DNA of 64,000 nt from JALZAI01 sp038212215 (GTDB taxonomy: Bacteria > Actinomycetota > Actinomycetes > Mycobacteriales > Jatrophihabitantaceae): positions 38,372 to 102,371 of the forward strand of contig JBBQUT010000012.1 in NCBI GenBank assembly GCA_038212215.1, in the 5' to 3' direction. A program made the translations under genes and the position numbers. Within the stretch, counting starts at the first letter, position 1. Each line of letters begins with the position of its first letter. The notes beneath the pieces are model-generated. The model did no database searches and was not told the DNA's origin. It saw only the letters and a list, made by a program, of their open reading frames with translations. This document shows positions 26,848-36,224 of this stretch, piece by piece.

Positions 26848-27765
26848 ATGGCGCTGAGCGGACAGCAGTACCTCATCCGGGCGGGCGAGCACGAGGCTGT
26901 CATCGTCGAGGTCGGTGCCGGACTCCGCTCCTACAGCGTCGCCGGTGTCGACGTCACCGGCACGTACGGCGACGACGTGCTGGCGCCGAAATGCTGCGGC
27001 GCGGCGCTGGTGCCCTGGCCGAACCGGCTGCGCGACGGGGTTTACACCTTCGAGGGCACCAGGTTGCAGTTGCCGCTGAGCGAACCTGACAAGCACAACG
27101 CCTCGCACGGACTGGGCCGATGGGTGCGCTGGCGGGTCCGCGATCACGGCGTCGCGTCGGTCACGATGTCGCTCGACATCGTGCCGCAGACCGGTTGGCC
27201 GTTCGAGGTCAGGGTCGAGGTCACCTACGCATTGGACGCGCTGTACGGCCTGTCGGTCACCGCCGTTGCGCACAATCACGGCGCTCGCCGCGCCCCGTTC
27301 GGCGCGGGCTTTCATCCCTACCTGGCATTGCGCGGCCACTCGCTGGCCGACGTCACCCTGCTACTGCCGGCTCGGCAGCGGTTGGTGCTCGACGAGGTGC
27401 AGGTGCCGATCGGCGTGCAGTCGGTCGAGGGGACAGAGTTCGACTTCACCACTGCCCACCTGCTCGGCGACGTCCGCCTCGACGACGGTTTCGCCGACCT
27501 GCACACCGAGCAGGGTCGCGGGTCGGCCGAACTCAACACCCCGTCCGGCGGTGCGCGGGTCTGGTTCGACGACACCTACCGCTACCTGCAGGTGTTCACC
27601 GTCGACGCCCTGACCGTCGACGCCCTGACCGACGCGCCTCCGGCGATCGCGCTCGAACCGATGACGTGCGCTGCGGACGCGTTCAATTCCGGCAACGGGC
27701 TGATCGTGCTCGATCCGGGCGGCACCTGGACCGGCGCCTGGGGCATCCAACCCCTGGCGCAATGA
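26848..27765 (+). CDS. Aldose 1-epimerase family protein
   Basis: 305 residues, galactose-mutarotase-like beta-sandwich. Probably interconverts alpha and beta anomers of an aldohexose. Recognisable: CCGAALVPWPNRLRDGVYTFEG near residue 50 and the HNASHGLGRWVRW block with the first catalytic His. The second His lies in GAGFHPYLAL, and the general-base Glu is probably in the IALEPMTCAADAFNSG block. ATG 26848 was chosen over an upstream ATG at 26809 because the fold begins there. A near-tandem VDALTVDALT duplication sits near residue 256. Confidence 0.9.
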   Translation: MALSGQQYLIRAGEHEAVIVEVGAGLRSYSVAGVDVTGTYGDDVLAPKCCGAALVPWPNRLRDGVYTFEGTRLQLPLSEPDKHNASHGLGRWVRWRVRDHGVASVTMSLDIVPQTGWPFEVRVEVTYALDALYGLSVTAVAHNHGARRAPFGAGFHPYLALRGHSLADVTLLLPARQRLVLDEVQVPIGVQSVEGTEFDFTTAHLLGDVRLDDGFADLHTEQGRGSAELNTPSGGARVWFDDTYRYLQVFTVDALTVDALTDAPPAIALEPMTCAADAFNSGNGLIVLDPGGTWTGAWGIQPLAQ

Positions 27766-27771
27766 GCTTGC

Positions 27772-29109
27772 TCAGCTGCGCATCTGGTTGTACCGCTCCA
27801 GCGCGACAGCGCGCTCCTTCTGGTGATCGACGATGGGCGCGGGGTAGTCGGCTGGCGGATCGGGCAGCGTCCACGGTTCGTGCACCGCCTTGCCCTCGAC
27901 CCCGGCCAGTTCGGGCACCCAGCGGCGCACATAGGCGCCGTCAGGGTCGAACTTCAGCCCCTGGGTGACGGGGTTGAACACGCGGAAATAGGGCGCCGCG
28001 TCCGTGCCGGTGCCGGCGGTCCACTGCCAGCCGTGTTGGTTGGAGGCGAGATCGCCGTCGACCAGGTGCTTCATGAAGTGCCGGGCCCCATGCGTCCACT
28101 CGATGTGCAGGTCCTTGACGAGGAACGACGCGACGATCATGCGTACCCGGTTGTGCATCCAGCCCTGCGCGAGCAGCTGCCGCATGCCGGCGTCGACGAT
28201 CGGGAACCCCGTGTCGCCGCGCTGCCATGCCCCGAACGCGGCCGAGTCCGCTGGGGCGTAACGCATCGCCGCCATCGCGGTCTGGAAGTATTCCCGCGCG
28301 CTATCGGGCCAATGATGCACGACGTTGGCGTAGAACTCGCGCCACGCGATTTCCTTGCGAAACGTCTCGTCGCCGGGGCCGAGGTCGGCGAGCATGGTGC
28401 GCGGATGGATAGCGCCCCACTTCAGATACACCGACATCCGCGAGGTGCGATCGAGGTCCGGGCGGTCGCGGTCTTCGGCGTAGCTCGCGAGCGTCTGCGT
28501 GCGGTAGGCCCGCCAGTTCGACAACGCAGCGTGCTCCCCCGCCTCGGGCAGTTCCAGACCCGAGGGTAGGCGCGGATCCGGCGGGATCTCGATACCGGAC
28601 AGGTCCCGGTGCCAGTCGAGCTCGGGCACCGGACCGGCTGGGGCGCGCCACCCGTGCGCGAGCCAGGCACGGTAGAACGGTGTGTAGACCTTGAACGGCT
28701 CGCCGTCGTTCTTGGTCACGCGCCCAGGTGCGACCGCGTAGGGCGAACCGGTGCGCACGAGCGGGACCTGGCCGAGTGCCTGCTCCACGGCCCGATCGCG
28801 CGCCGTGCCGTACGGGTTGAAGTCCGCGCTGATGTGTACTGCCGCCGCCTCCGCCTCCCGGACGACGCCTGGCACCACTCGCGCCGGTGTGCCGCGGCGC
28901 ACGAGCAGCGCGCCGCCGCGCTCGCGCAGCGCGGCGTCCAACACACGCAGCGTGCGGTACAGAAACGCGACGCGCGGCGGTCCGGCCGGTTTCACCAGTG
29001 CCGGGTCGAGGACGAACAGTGCTACGACCGGGCCGTCCTTCGCCGCCGCGTGCAGCGCGGGATGGTCACCCAGCCGGAGGTCACGCCGGAACCACAACAC
29101 TGAGGTCAT
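27772..29109 (-). CDS. phr: Deoxyribodipyrimidine photolyase
   Basis: FAD-dependent, light-driven repair of UV pyrimidine dimers. 445 residues from ATG 29109 (MTSVLWFRRDLRLGDHPAL); the open frame upstream is not family sequence. An N-terminal antenna-chromophore domain comes first. The C-terminal FAD-binding helical domain has TRTSRMSVYLKWGAIHPRT-like sequence (here DRTSRMSVYLKWG), WREFYANVVHHWP, FPIVDAGMRQLLAQGWMHNR and the diagnostic WASNQHGWQW equivalent DLASNQHGWQWTAGTGTDA. Class I CPD photolyase is most likely; a cryptochrome role cannot be excluded. Convergent with the epimerase, 6 bp between stops. Confidence 0.93.
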   Translation of the reverse strand: MTSVLWFRRDLRLGDHPALHAAAKDGPVVALFVLDPALVKPAGPPRVAFLYRTLRVLDAALRERGGALLVRRGTPARVVPGVVREAEAAAVHISADFNPYGTARDRAVEQALGQVPLVRTGSPYAVAPGRVTKNDGEPFKVYTPFYRAWLAHGWRAPAGPVPELDWHRDLSGIEIPPDPRLPSGLELPEAGEHAALSNWRAYRTQTLASYAEDRDRPDLDRTSRMSVYLKWGAIHPRTMLADLGPGDETFRKEIAWREFYANVVHHWPDSAREYFQTAMAAMRYAPADSAAFGAWQRGDTGFPIVDAGMRQLLAQGWMHNRVRMIVASFLVKDLHIEWTHGARHFMKHLVDGDLASNQHGWQWTAGTGTDAAPYFRVFNPVTQGLKFDPDGAYVRRWVPELAGVEGKAVHEPWTLPDPPADYPAPIVDHQKERAVALERYNQMRS

Positions 29110-29160
29110 GCCCGTAGTCTGCCCGTGACTCCCGACAACCGAGCGAGCATGCTTGCGCAC

Positions 29161-29682
29161 ATGAGCGAATCGGATGATCTGTACGTGGGCGGGTTCCAGG
29201 GCAGCGACCAGGTGGACCCGTCTGAATCCTTGACCGGCGACAACACCGAAGATCCGTTGGACGCGGGCTATTCGCCACCCGAACGCGAGTCGCACAGCTG
29301 GCGGGGTGACACGGCCGGCGAAGCGCGCTCCGGCGAGTCACTGGAGCGCCACCTCGCTGAGGAAGAACCCGACGTCGTGCCCGACGCTGCCGACGCAGAC
29401 GACGGTGACATGACCGACGACGACATCGACGACATCGACGACATCGACGACAGCATCGACGACGATGACAACGCGCCCGACCGCCGCGCCGGGCGTCTGG
29501 TAAGCCCTGACATGGGCGCCCTCGAGGACACCGAAAGAGACGAGATCGCCACCGATGTCGGACGCGCCGGCTACGCGGCCAGCGCCGAGGAGGCCGCCAT
29601 GCACATCCTTCCGGACGACGGCATCTCCCCGGACGACGGCATCTCCCCGGACGACGGCGGCGATCTGCGCGGGCGACCCTGA
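29161..29682 (+). CDS. DUF5709-type acidic protein
   Basis: About 173 residues from ATG 29161; GTG 29125 and ATG 29149 are also possible and no start has a good ribosome-binding site. The conserved core DQVDPSESLTGDNTEDPLDAGYSPPERE is the DUF5709 signature pattern (N-terminal part of it). A disordered Asp-rich tract in the middle is built from repeated DDID units, and the C-terminus has three SPDDG(IS) repeats. No function known. TGA overlaps the ATG of the following hydrolase by one base. Confidence 0.75.
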   Translation: MSESDDLYVGGFQGSDQVDPSESLTGDNTEDPLDAGYSPPERESHSWRGDTAGEARSGESLERHLAEEEPDVVPDAADADDGDMTDDDIDDIDDIDDSIDDDDNAPDRRAGRLVSPDMGALEDTERDEIATDVGRAGYAASAEEAAMHILPDDGISPDDGISPDDGGDLRGRP

Positions 29683-30323
29683 TGCAGCTCACCAAGTTCA
29701 CGCACTCGTGCGTGCGGCTCGACGACGGCGACCGCGCGCTCGTGTTCGACCCGGGCACGTTCAGCGAGGTTGAGCAGGCACTTGACGGCGCTGACGCCGT
29801 CCTGATCACACATGAGCACCCCGATCACATCGACGCCGACCGGCTGCGCGCCGCGCTCGCCGCGGATTCGCGGCTGCGGGTGTGGGGGCCCGCCGGCGTG
29901 ACCGGGCAGCTGGCCGACTTCGGCGACCAGGTCGTCACCGTCGAGCGTGGCGCCTCCTTCGACGCAGCCGGGTTCGCGGTGCGGACTTTCGGCGGGCAGC
30001 ACGCGCTCATCCACCCGGCCGTCCCGACGATCGCCAATCTCGGCTATCTCGTCGAGGACTCGGTGTATCACCCCGGCGATTCGTTCACGGTCCCGAACGT
30101 GGCCGTCCGGACGCTGCTGTTGCCGACGAACGCGCCATGGTCGAAGGTGGCCGAGGTCATCGACTTCGCGATCGCGGTTCGTGCGCCCAAGCTGCACCAG
30201 ATTCACGACGCGCTGATCAACGACGTGTATGCGAGCATCGTCGAAAGGCACCTCACCATGATCGCCGGGCCGTTCGGCGTCGAACTGACGCGGCTCGCGC
30301 CCACCGAGGTCGTGGACGTCTAA
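29682..30323 (+). CDS. MBL-fold metallo-hydrolase
   Basis: 213 residues, metallo-beta-lactamase fold, small YtkL/UlaG-like type. The metal-binding motif THEHPDHID (HxHxDH) is at about residues 44-52; GGQHALIHP and VYHPGDSF supply later ligands, and the C-terminal HQIHDAL His completes the pattern. Substrate unknown. Coupled to the DUF5709 gene. Confidence 0.88.
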   Translation: MQLTKFTHSCVRLDDGDRALVFDPGTFSEVEQALDGADAVLITHEHPDHIDADRLRAALAADSRLRVWGPAGVTGQLADFGDQVVTVERGASFDAAGFAVRTFGGQHALIHPAVPTIANLGYLVEDSVYHPGDSFTVPNVAVRTLLLPTNAPWSKVAEVIDFAIAVRAPKLHQIHDALINDVYASIVERHLTMIAGPFGVELTRLAPTEVVDV

Positions 30324-30412
30324 GCAAGCTCAAGTCGCCCACCGCTGCGCGCGTCGGCCTGGTTGGCTCGACGGACTCGCCAGTAACCCGCTCGATACGA
30401 GAGGCTCATGCC

Positions 30413-33400
30413 ATGGCGTCTGGTCAGAATGACAACGGTGCACCCCGCGACGGTGCCCCACTGCAGGGTGCACCCATGTTCAAGCGCATCGCGATCGTCA
30501 ACCGTGGTGAGGCCGCGATGCGGCTCATCCACGCGGTTCGTGACATCAACGCCGACCATGACATCACCGCGGGCGGTGACATCACCGTGGCCGGGAGCAC
30601 CACCGCGGGCGGCGACGTCACCGCGGAGGGGAGCGAGCCCGTCCGCACGATCGCGCTCTACACCGACGCCGAGAGCGACGCGAAGTTCGTCCGCGAAGCC
30701 GACCTGGCCTATCCGCTTGGCCCGGCGGCCGAACGGCCGTACCTGAACTACGACGTGCTCGAAAAGGCGCTGCTGGAGACCAAGGCCGACGCGGCATGGG
30801 TCGGGTGGGGCTTCGTCGCCGAGGACCCGAACTTCGCTGACCTTTGCGCGCGCATCGGGGTCACGTTCATCGGCCCGAGCTCGCAGGCGATGCGCAAGTT
30901 GGGTGACAAGGTTGGCTCGAAATTGCTCGCCGAGTCGGTCGGCGTCCCGGTAGCGCCGTGGAGCCGGGGTCCGGTCGAGACGTTGGACGCGGCGAAGACC
31001 ATCGCCGCGGAGGTGGGCTATCCGCTGATGCTCAAGGCAACTGCCGGTGGCGGCGGCCGCGGCATCCGGGTCGTCACCAGCGAGCAGGAGCTGGCCGAGG
31101 CCTACCAGCGCACACGTGACGAAGCCGGCCGGGCGTTCGGCAACGATGTCGTGTTCCTGGAGCGCCTGGTGACCGGCGCCCGGCATGTAGAGGTCCAGGT
31201 GATCGCCGACGCCCACGGGACGGCATGGGCGCTCGGCGTGCGTGACTGCTCGGTGCAACGGCGTAACCAGAAGGTGATCGAGGAGTCCTCGTCCCCGCTG
31301 CTCACCTCGAAGCAGACCAACGAGCTCAAGGCGGCGGCCGAGCGGCTCGCGCGTGCAGTCGAATACTGCGGTGCCGCGACGGTCGAGTTCCTGTACCAGC
31401 CCACGGAGGACTCTTTCTCCTTCCTCGAGGTGAACACCCGCCTGCAGGTCGAGCACCCGATCACCGAGATCACCACCGACGTCGATCTGGTCCGCGCGCA
31501 GCTGCACGTCGCCGCCGGCGGCGCGCTCGAGGGCGAGAAGCCGGCCGAATCGGGGCACGCCATCGAGGCCCGCCTCAATGCCGAGGACCATGATCGCGAC
31601 TTCGCGCCGGCACCGGGACTCATCGAACTGCTCGAATTGCCGTCCGGGCCTGGTATCCGCGTCGACACCGGGGTCAGCGAGGGTGACACGATCCCCGCCG
31701 ACTTCGATTCGATGATCGCCAAAATCATCGCCCAGGGCCGCACTCGTGCGCAGGCGCTTGCCCGGCTTCGCCGCGCCGTCGGCGAGACCGCCGTGATCAT
31801 CGCGGGCGGCGCGACCAACAAGAGCTTCATCCTGGATCTCCTCAATCAGCCGGAGGTGATCGACGCAAGTGTCGACACCGGCTGGATCGATCGCATCCGG
31901 ACCGAGGGACGCCTCGTCTCGGACCGGCATTCCGGCGTCGCGCTCGTCGCGGCCGGTATCGAGGCCTACGAGGAGGACGAGCGCGTGGAGGTCAGCCGGT
32001 TGCTGCAGACCGCGCGCGGCGGGCGTCCGCAGATTCGGCACCGGGTCGGCCGTCCGGTCGATCTGAAGCTGCGCGGGCGCGACTACCGCGTTGCTGTCTC
32101 GCGGACCGGGACGCGACGCTTCCACGTGACGGTCACCGCCGAGAGCGGGCCGAACGTCGTGGACGCAGAGATCGAGCAGATGGGCAAGTACCGCATTCGG
32201 CTAGTCGTCTCCGGCCGAAGTTTCCGGGTGCTGACCGCCGTCCACGGCCCGGTCCATTTCGTCGAGGTCGACGGCGTGGCGCACCGGATCAGCCGCGACG
32301 AGGGCGGCGTCCTGCGCGCTCCTGCGCCCGCGCTCGTCGTCTCGACGCCGGCGGCGCTGCACAGTCGGGTGGAGGCGGGCGCGGCGGTGATCGTGCTGGA
32401 ATCGATGAAGATGGAGACCCGACTCAACGCTCCGTTCGCTGCGACCGTGCGCGAACTGCACGTGTCGGCCGGCAGCCAGGTCGAGACCGGCGCCCCGCTC
32501 ATCCGGCTCGAACCGATCGCGGACGAAACCAGCGAGGCGCCGGAGAGTCCGGCAGCGATCGACCTCGATCTGCCCGTTCCCGGCGAGACGGCGGAGGACT
32601 CGGTTGCCCGCGGTTTGAGTGATTTGAGTGCTGTGCTGCTGGGTTATGACATTGACCCGGGCGATGATGGCCGCACGCTTGCTAGCTACCTGCGCGTCCG
32701 TGACGAGTCGGCGGCCAGCGGGGTGGACGTGCTGCCCGGCGAGATCGCACTCTGCCGCCTGTTCGCCGATTTCACTGAGCTCAGTCGCAATCGCCCCGCG
32801 GACGAGGAGATGCATACCGAACTACGCGTCCACAGCCCTCGCGAGTATTTCCACAGCTACCTGCAGAGTCTGGACGTCGAACGCGGCGGCCTGCCGGAGA
32901 TGTTCCGCAGCAAGCTCGAGACGGTACTGGCGCATTACGGCATCGCGTCGCTGGACAACACCCCGCAACTCGAACAAGCGGTTTTCCGGATCTTCCTCGC
33001 CCAGCAGCGCTCCGCGCCGGATCTGCGGATCGTCGCCGCGATCCTGCAGCGCTGGCACACCGAGCCAGCGCCGGACACCGGCACCGACCTAGCTGCTCAC
33101 GATGTCCTGGACCGGCTCGTCCTGGCCACCCAATTGCGCTTCCCCGCAATCGGCAACCTCGCGCGCAGCGTCCGCTTCCGCTGGTTCGACGAACCGATCG
33201 TGAACCAGGAGCGCGCCGCCGTACTCGCCGGGATTCGCGTCCAGGTCGAAGCACTCGCAGCTGACCCGGACGCGATCGATCGCGGCGAGCGGATGGACGC
33301 GCTCGCCGGGAGTCCGGAGCGAGTTGTCAGCTTCCTCGCCGAGCACCTCGAGGACGGTGTGCCAGCTGTCGAGCCGTTGCTGGAGGTGCTCATCAGGCGG

Positions 33401-36043
33401 CACTACCGCGAGTTCGAGATGCAGGATCTGCGTTCGCTGCAGATTTCCGGCCGTCCATTCGCGGTGGCCGACTACGTGCTCGACGAGCGCCCGAGCCACC
33501 TCGTCTCCACGCTGGGAACTTTCGACGAGCTGGAACCGGCGAGCACGCTCGCGCAGGCACTCACCGAGCAAATGGCCGGCCGACGGCCGGACCAGCAGGG
33601 CGTGGTCGACCTGCACATAGCGTGGCCAGACGCGCCGCAGGATCTCGACGAGTGCGCCCGAAAGCTTTCCGTTGCATTGACCACGATCCCGGTCACGCTC
33701 GAGATGCGTCGAGTGGCAATCGGCGTCTGCGCCGGTGGCGGGCGCGCTGTCTCGTACTTCACGTTCCGCCCCGGCAAGGGCAGCATGGTCGAGGATCAGT
33801 TGGTCCGTGGCCTGCATCCGATGGTCGGCCGGCGCCTCGCCCTGTGGCGGCTGCGCGATTTCGACATCACCCGTATCGACGCACCGGTTGACGTCCTGAT
33901 CTATCACTGCATCGCGAAGGACAATCCGGCCGACCAGCGCCTCGTCGCGCTCGCGCAGGTGCGCGAGCTGGCAGTCGTGCGTGACGACGACGATCGGGTC
34001 AGCTCGCTGCCCCAGGTGGAGCGGGTCATCGCCAATTGCGTGGAGGGGATCCGGCGTGCGCGAGCCCAGCTCGCCACCCGCTCGGTCGCGCTCGACATGA
34101 ACCACGTGTGGGTCTACATCTGGCCGATCATCGATGCGCAGATCGATCAGCTCACGGCGCTGCAGCGAGGCATCGCGCCGCTGACCGTCGGCGCCGGGAT
34201 CGACGAGGTCATGGCGCAGGGCCTGGTGGCCACACCGGACGGCTCGATCGTCCCGGTCGCCGCGCGCTTCTACTACCAGCCCGGCTCCGGTGTGCAATTC
34301 GCCGTCGGCCCGCAGCCCACCGAGCGACTCAAGCCGTTGGACGACTACGCGCAGAAGGTGTTGCGAGCTCGTCGGCGTGGCACGGTCTACCCGTACGAGT
34401 TGCAGTCCATGGTTGCCGGATCCGGTGGCAACGTCGTCGAGCACGACCTCGATGACGCCGGCCAGCTCGTCCCGGTCGACCGTCCGCCCGGTCTGAACAA
34501 GGCGGGCATCGTTGTCGGCGTGGTGACGACTCCCACCGACCTGCACCCGGAGGGCATCAAGCGCGTCATCCTCAGCGGTGACCCGACAAAGGCGCTGGGA
34601 GCGGTGGCGGAGGCCGAGTGCGCGCGCATCATCGCAGCGCTTGATCTCGCCGAGGAGCTCGCCGTACCGCTGGAGTGGTACGCGCTGTCAGCCGGCGCAC
34701 GCATCTCGATGGACTCCGGGACGGAGAACATGGACTGGGTCGCGCGCGGGCTCAAGCGAATCATCGAGTTCACCCAGGCCGGCCAGGAGATCAACATCGT
34801 GGTCGCCGGGATCAACGTCGGCGCGCAGCCGTACTGGAACGCCGAGGCGACGATGCTGATGCACACCAAGGGCGTGCTCGTCATGACTCCGGACAGTGCG
34901 ATGGTATTGACCGGCAAGCAGTCCCTCGACTTCTCCGGCGGAGTATCGGCCGAGGACAACTTCGGTATCGGCGGCTACGACCGGGTGATGGGCCCCAATG
35001 GGCAGGCGCAGTACTGGGCGCCGGACCTGAGAGGGGCCCGCGACATCCTCATGCAGCACTACGAGCACACCTATGTCGCGCCCGGGGAGCCGGGCCCGCG
35101 CCGCGTCCGCACAAGCGACCCGTCCGACCGCGACGTCACCACCGTGCCGCACCACATTGCCGACAGCGATTTCCGGACGGTCGGTGACATCTTCTCCGAC
35201 GCCACCAACCCGGACCGCAAGAAGGCCTTCGACATCCGGACGGTGATGGTGGCCGTAGCCGATCAGGACCGGCCGACGCTGGAGCGGTGGGCCAGCATGG
35301 CCGACGCTGATACAGCGGTCGTTTTCGACGCGCACCTCGGTGGCTGGCCAGTGTGCCTGCTGGGCATCGAATCGCGCAGCGTCCCACGCCGTGGGTTCCC
35401 GCCCACTGACGGACCTGACGTCTACACCGCGGGCACGCTGTTCCCGCGCTCGTCCAAGAAGGTGGCACGCGCGATCAATGCCGCGAGCGGCAACCGTCCG
35501 CTGGTCGTGATCGCGAATCTGTCCGGGTTCGACGGCTCGCCGGACTCGATGCGCAACTTGCAGCTGGAGTACGGCGCGGAGATCGGCAGAGCGATCGTCA
35601 ACTTCGACGGCCCCGTCGTCTTCTGCGTCGTGTCGCGCTATCACGGCGGAGCGTTCGTGGTCTTCTCAAAGGCGCTCAACCCGCGCGTCACGGTGCTGGC
35701 CATCGAAGGCTCCTACGCATCTGTCATCGGTGGAGCACCGGCTGCAGCCGTGGTGTTCGCGCGTGATGTCGACGCACGGACTACCGACGATCCTCGGGTA
35801 AGGGATCTCGAGAAACGGCTGCGCGCGGCCGAGGAGGGCGAACGAGCACCGATCGCAGAGGATCTGGCCGAGGTCCGGACCGCCGTGCGCTCGGAGAAGC
35901 TCAACGAGGTGGCAGCGGAGTTCGACGCCGTCCACAACATCCATCGCGCGGTCGACGTCGGCTCGGTGGACGCAGTCATCGACGCCCACGAGTTGCGCCC
36001 ACGGATCATTGCGGCACTGGAATCAAGCAGACAGATAACTTGA
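30413..36043 (+). CDS. Fused acyl-CoA carboxylase (biotin carboxylase-BCCP-carboxyltransferase)
   Basis: A single 1,876-residue chain with the domain order of eukaryotic-type acetyl-CoA carboxylase. The biotin carboxylase comes first (about residues 22-480: KRIAIVNRGEAAMR, TAGGGGRGIRV, FLEVNTRLQVEHP). A biotinyl domain follows with VIVLESMKME, biotin Lys666, then a roughly 600-residue ACC-central-like region. The carboxyltransferase pair occupies about 1365-1860 (LSAGARISMD, VLTGKQSLDFSGG, ARAINAASGNRPLVVIANLSG). It carboxylates an acyl-CoA, probably acetyl- or propionyl-CoA. ATG 30413 has GAGAGG 8 nt upstream; ATG 30476 (MFKRIAIVNR) is an alternative. A Gly/Thr-rich insert at about residues 49-73 is encoded by a tandem repeat. 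Confidence 0.93.
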   Translation: MASGQNDNGAPRDGAPLQGAPMFKRIAIVNRGEAAMRLIHAVRDINADHDITAGGDITVAGSTTAGGDVTAEGSEPVRTIALYTDAESDAKFVREADLAYPLGPAAERPYLNYDVLEKALLETKADAAWVGWGFVAEDPNFADLCARIGVTFIGPSSQAMRKLGDKVGSKLLAESVGVPVAPWSRGPVETLDAAKTIAAEVGYPLMLKATAGGGGRGIRVVTSEQELAEAYQRTRDEAGRAFGNDVVFLERLVTGARHVEVQVIADAHGTAWALGVRDCSVQRRNQKVIEESSSPLLTSKQTNELKAAAERLARAVEYCGAATVEFLYQPTEDSFSFLEVNTRLQVEHPITEITTDVDLVRAQLHVAAGGALEGEKPAESGHAIEARLNAEDHDRDFAPAPGLIELLELPSGPGIRVDTGVSEGDTIPADFDSMIAKIIAQGRTRAQALARLRRAVGETAVIIAGGATNKSFILDLLNQPEVIDASVDTGWIDRIRTEGRLVSDRHSGVALVAAGIEAYEEDERVEVSRLLQTARGGRPQIRHRVGRPVDLKLRGRDYRVAVSRTGTRRFHVTVTAESGPNVVDAEIEQMGKYRIRLVVSGRSFRVLTAVHGPVHFVEVDGVAHRISRDEGGVLRAPAPALVVSTPAALHSRVEAGAAVIVLESMKMETRLNAPFAATVRELHVSAGSQVETGAPLIRLEPIADETSEAPESPAAIDLDLPVPGETAEDSVARGLSDLSAVLLGYDIDPGDDGRTLASYLRVRDESAASGVDVLPGEIALCRLFADFTELSRNRPADEEMHTELRVHSPREYFHSYLQSLDVERGGLPEMFRSKLETVLAHYGIASLDNTPQLEQAVFRIFLAQQRSAPDLRIVAAILQRWHTEPAPDTGTDLAAHDVLDRLVLATQLRFPAIGNLARSVRFRWFDEPIVNQERAAVLAGIRVQVEALAADPDAIDRGERMDALAGSPERVVSFLAEHLEDGVPAVEPLLEVLIRRHYREFEMQDLRSLQISGRPFAVADYVLDERPSHLVSTLGTFDELEPASTLAQALTEQMAGRRPDQQGVVDLHIAWPDAPQDLDECARKLSVALTTIPVTLEMRRVAIGVCAGGGRAVSYFTFRPGKGSMVEDQLVRGLHPMVGRRLALWRLRDFDITRIDAPVDVLIYHCIAKDNPADQRLVALAQVRELAVVRDDDDRVSSLPQVERVIANCVEGIRRARAQLATRSVALDMNHVWVYIWPIIDAQIDQLTALQRGIAPLTVGAGIDEVMAQGLVATPDGSIVPVAARFYYQPGSGVQFAVGPQPTERLKPLDDYAQKVLRARRRGTVYPYELQSMVAGSGGNVVEHDLDDAGQLVPVDRPPGLNKAGIVVGVVTTPTDLHPEGIKRVILSGDPTKALGAVAEAECARIIAALDLAEELAVPLEWYALSAGARISMDSGTENMDWVARGLKRIIEFTQAGQEINIVVAGINVGAQPYWNAEATMLMHTKGVLVMTPDSAMVLTGKQSLDFSGGVSAEDNFGIGGYDRVMGPNGQAQYWAPDLRGARDILMQHYEHTYVAPGEPGPRRVRTSDPSDRDVTTVPHHIADSDFRTVGDIFSDATNPDRKKAFDIRTVMVAVADQDRPTLERWASMADADTAVVFDAHLGGWPVCLLGIESRSVPRRGFPPTDGPDVYTAGTLFPRSSKKVARAINAASGNRPLVVIANLSGFDGSPDSMRNLQLEYGAEIGRAIVNFDGPVVFCVVSRYHGGAFVVFSKALNPRVTVLAIEGSYASVIGGAPAAAVVFARDVDARTTDDPRVRDLEKRLRAAEEGERAPIAEDLAEVRTAVRSEKLNEVAAEFDAVHNIHRAVDVGSVDAVIDAHELRPRIIAALESSRQIT
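30559..30623 (+). repeat. Degenerate tandem repeat inside the biotin carboxylase domain
   Basis: A 23-bp unit ending in GACATCACCG or GACGTCACCG occurs at 30565-30587 and 30601-30623 (21 of 23 bases equal, period 36), with an extra TGACATCACCG at 30559. It encodes DITAGGDIT / DVTAEG-like segments inserted between VRDINAD and the conserved RTIALYTDAES strand. Confidence 0.7.
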
Positions 36044-36112
36044 TCGGTTTGGCGAAGCCCTTTGTACGGTTTTGGGCCCCCTTTCATCGTTATTGTCGAG
36101 GTCGTGCACAGC

Positions 36113-36185
36113 TGTGGATAACCCTGTGGACGGGGACGTGTACAACTTTCGTTGGCTGGGGACGAGCGGCGGTTTTTGTGGATTA
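36113..36185. promoter_or_regulatory. Cluster of DnaA-box-like sequences
   Basis: TGTGGATAA at 36113-36121 is a perfect reverse-strand TTATCCACA box. TGTGGACGG at 36125-36133 and TGTGGATTA at 36177-36185 (one mismatch) are weaker, and TTATCCGTC at 36244-36252 is a poor fourth copy. No dnaA, dnaN, parAB or rpmH is nearby, so it is not called as oriC. Confidence 0.5.
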
Positions 36186-36204
36186 GTGGTGAAATGCGAA
36201 CTTT

Positions 36205-36224
36205 TTAGGGTCTTAGGTCCCTTG
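36205..36224. promoter_or_regulatory. DosR/DevR-box-like palindrome
   Basis: TTAGGGTCTTAGGTCCCTTG matches the GGGnCTTnnGTCCC core of the DosR/DevR site. It is about 190 bp upstream of the pseudokinase start. No regulator gene is in the window. Confidence 0.4.

Noticed and set aside
29882..30412. The carboxylase frame extends upstream to 29882
   Set aside because: The upstream part overlaps the MBL-fold gene and is Arg-rich shadow sequence; a ribosome-binding site and family homology begin at 30413.
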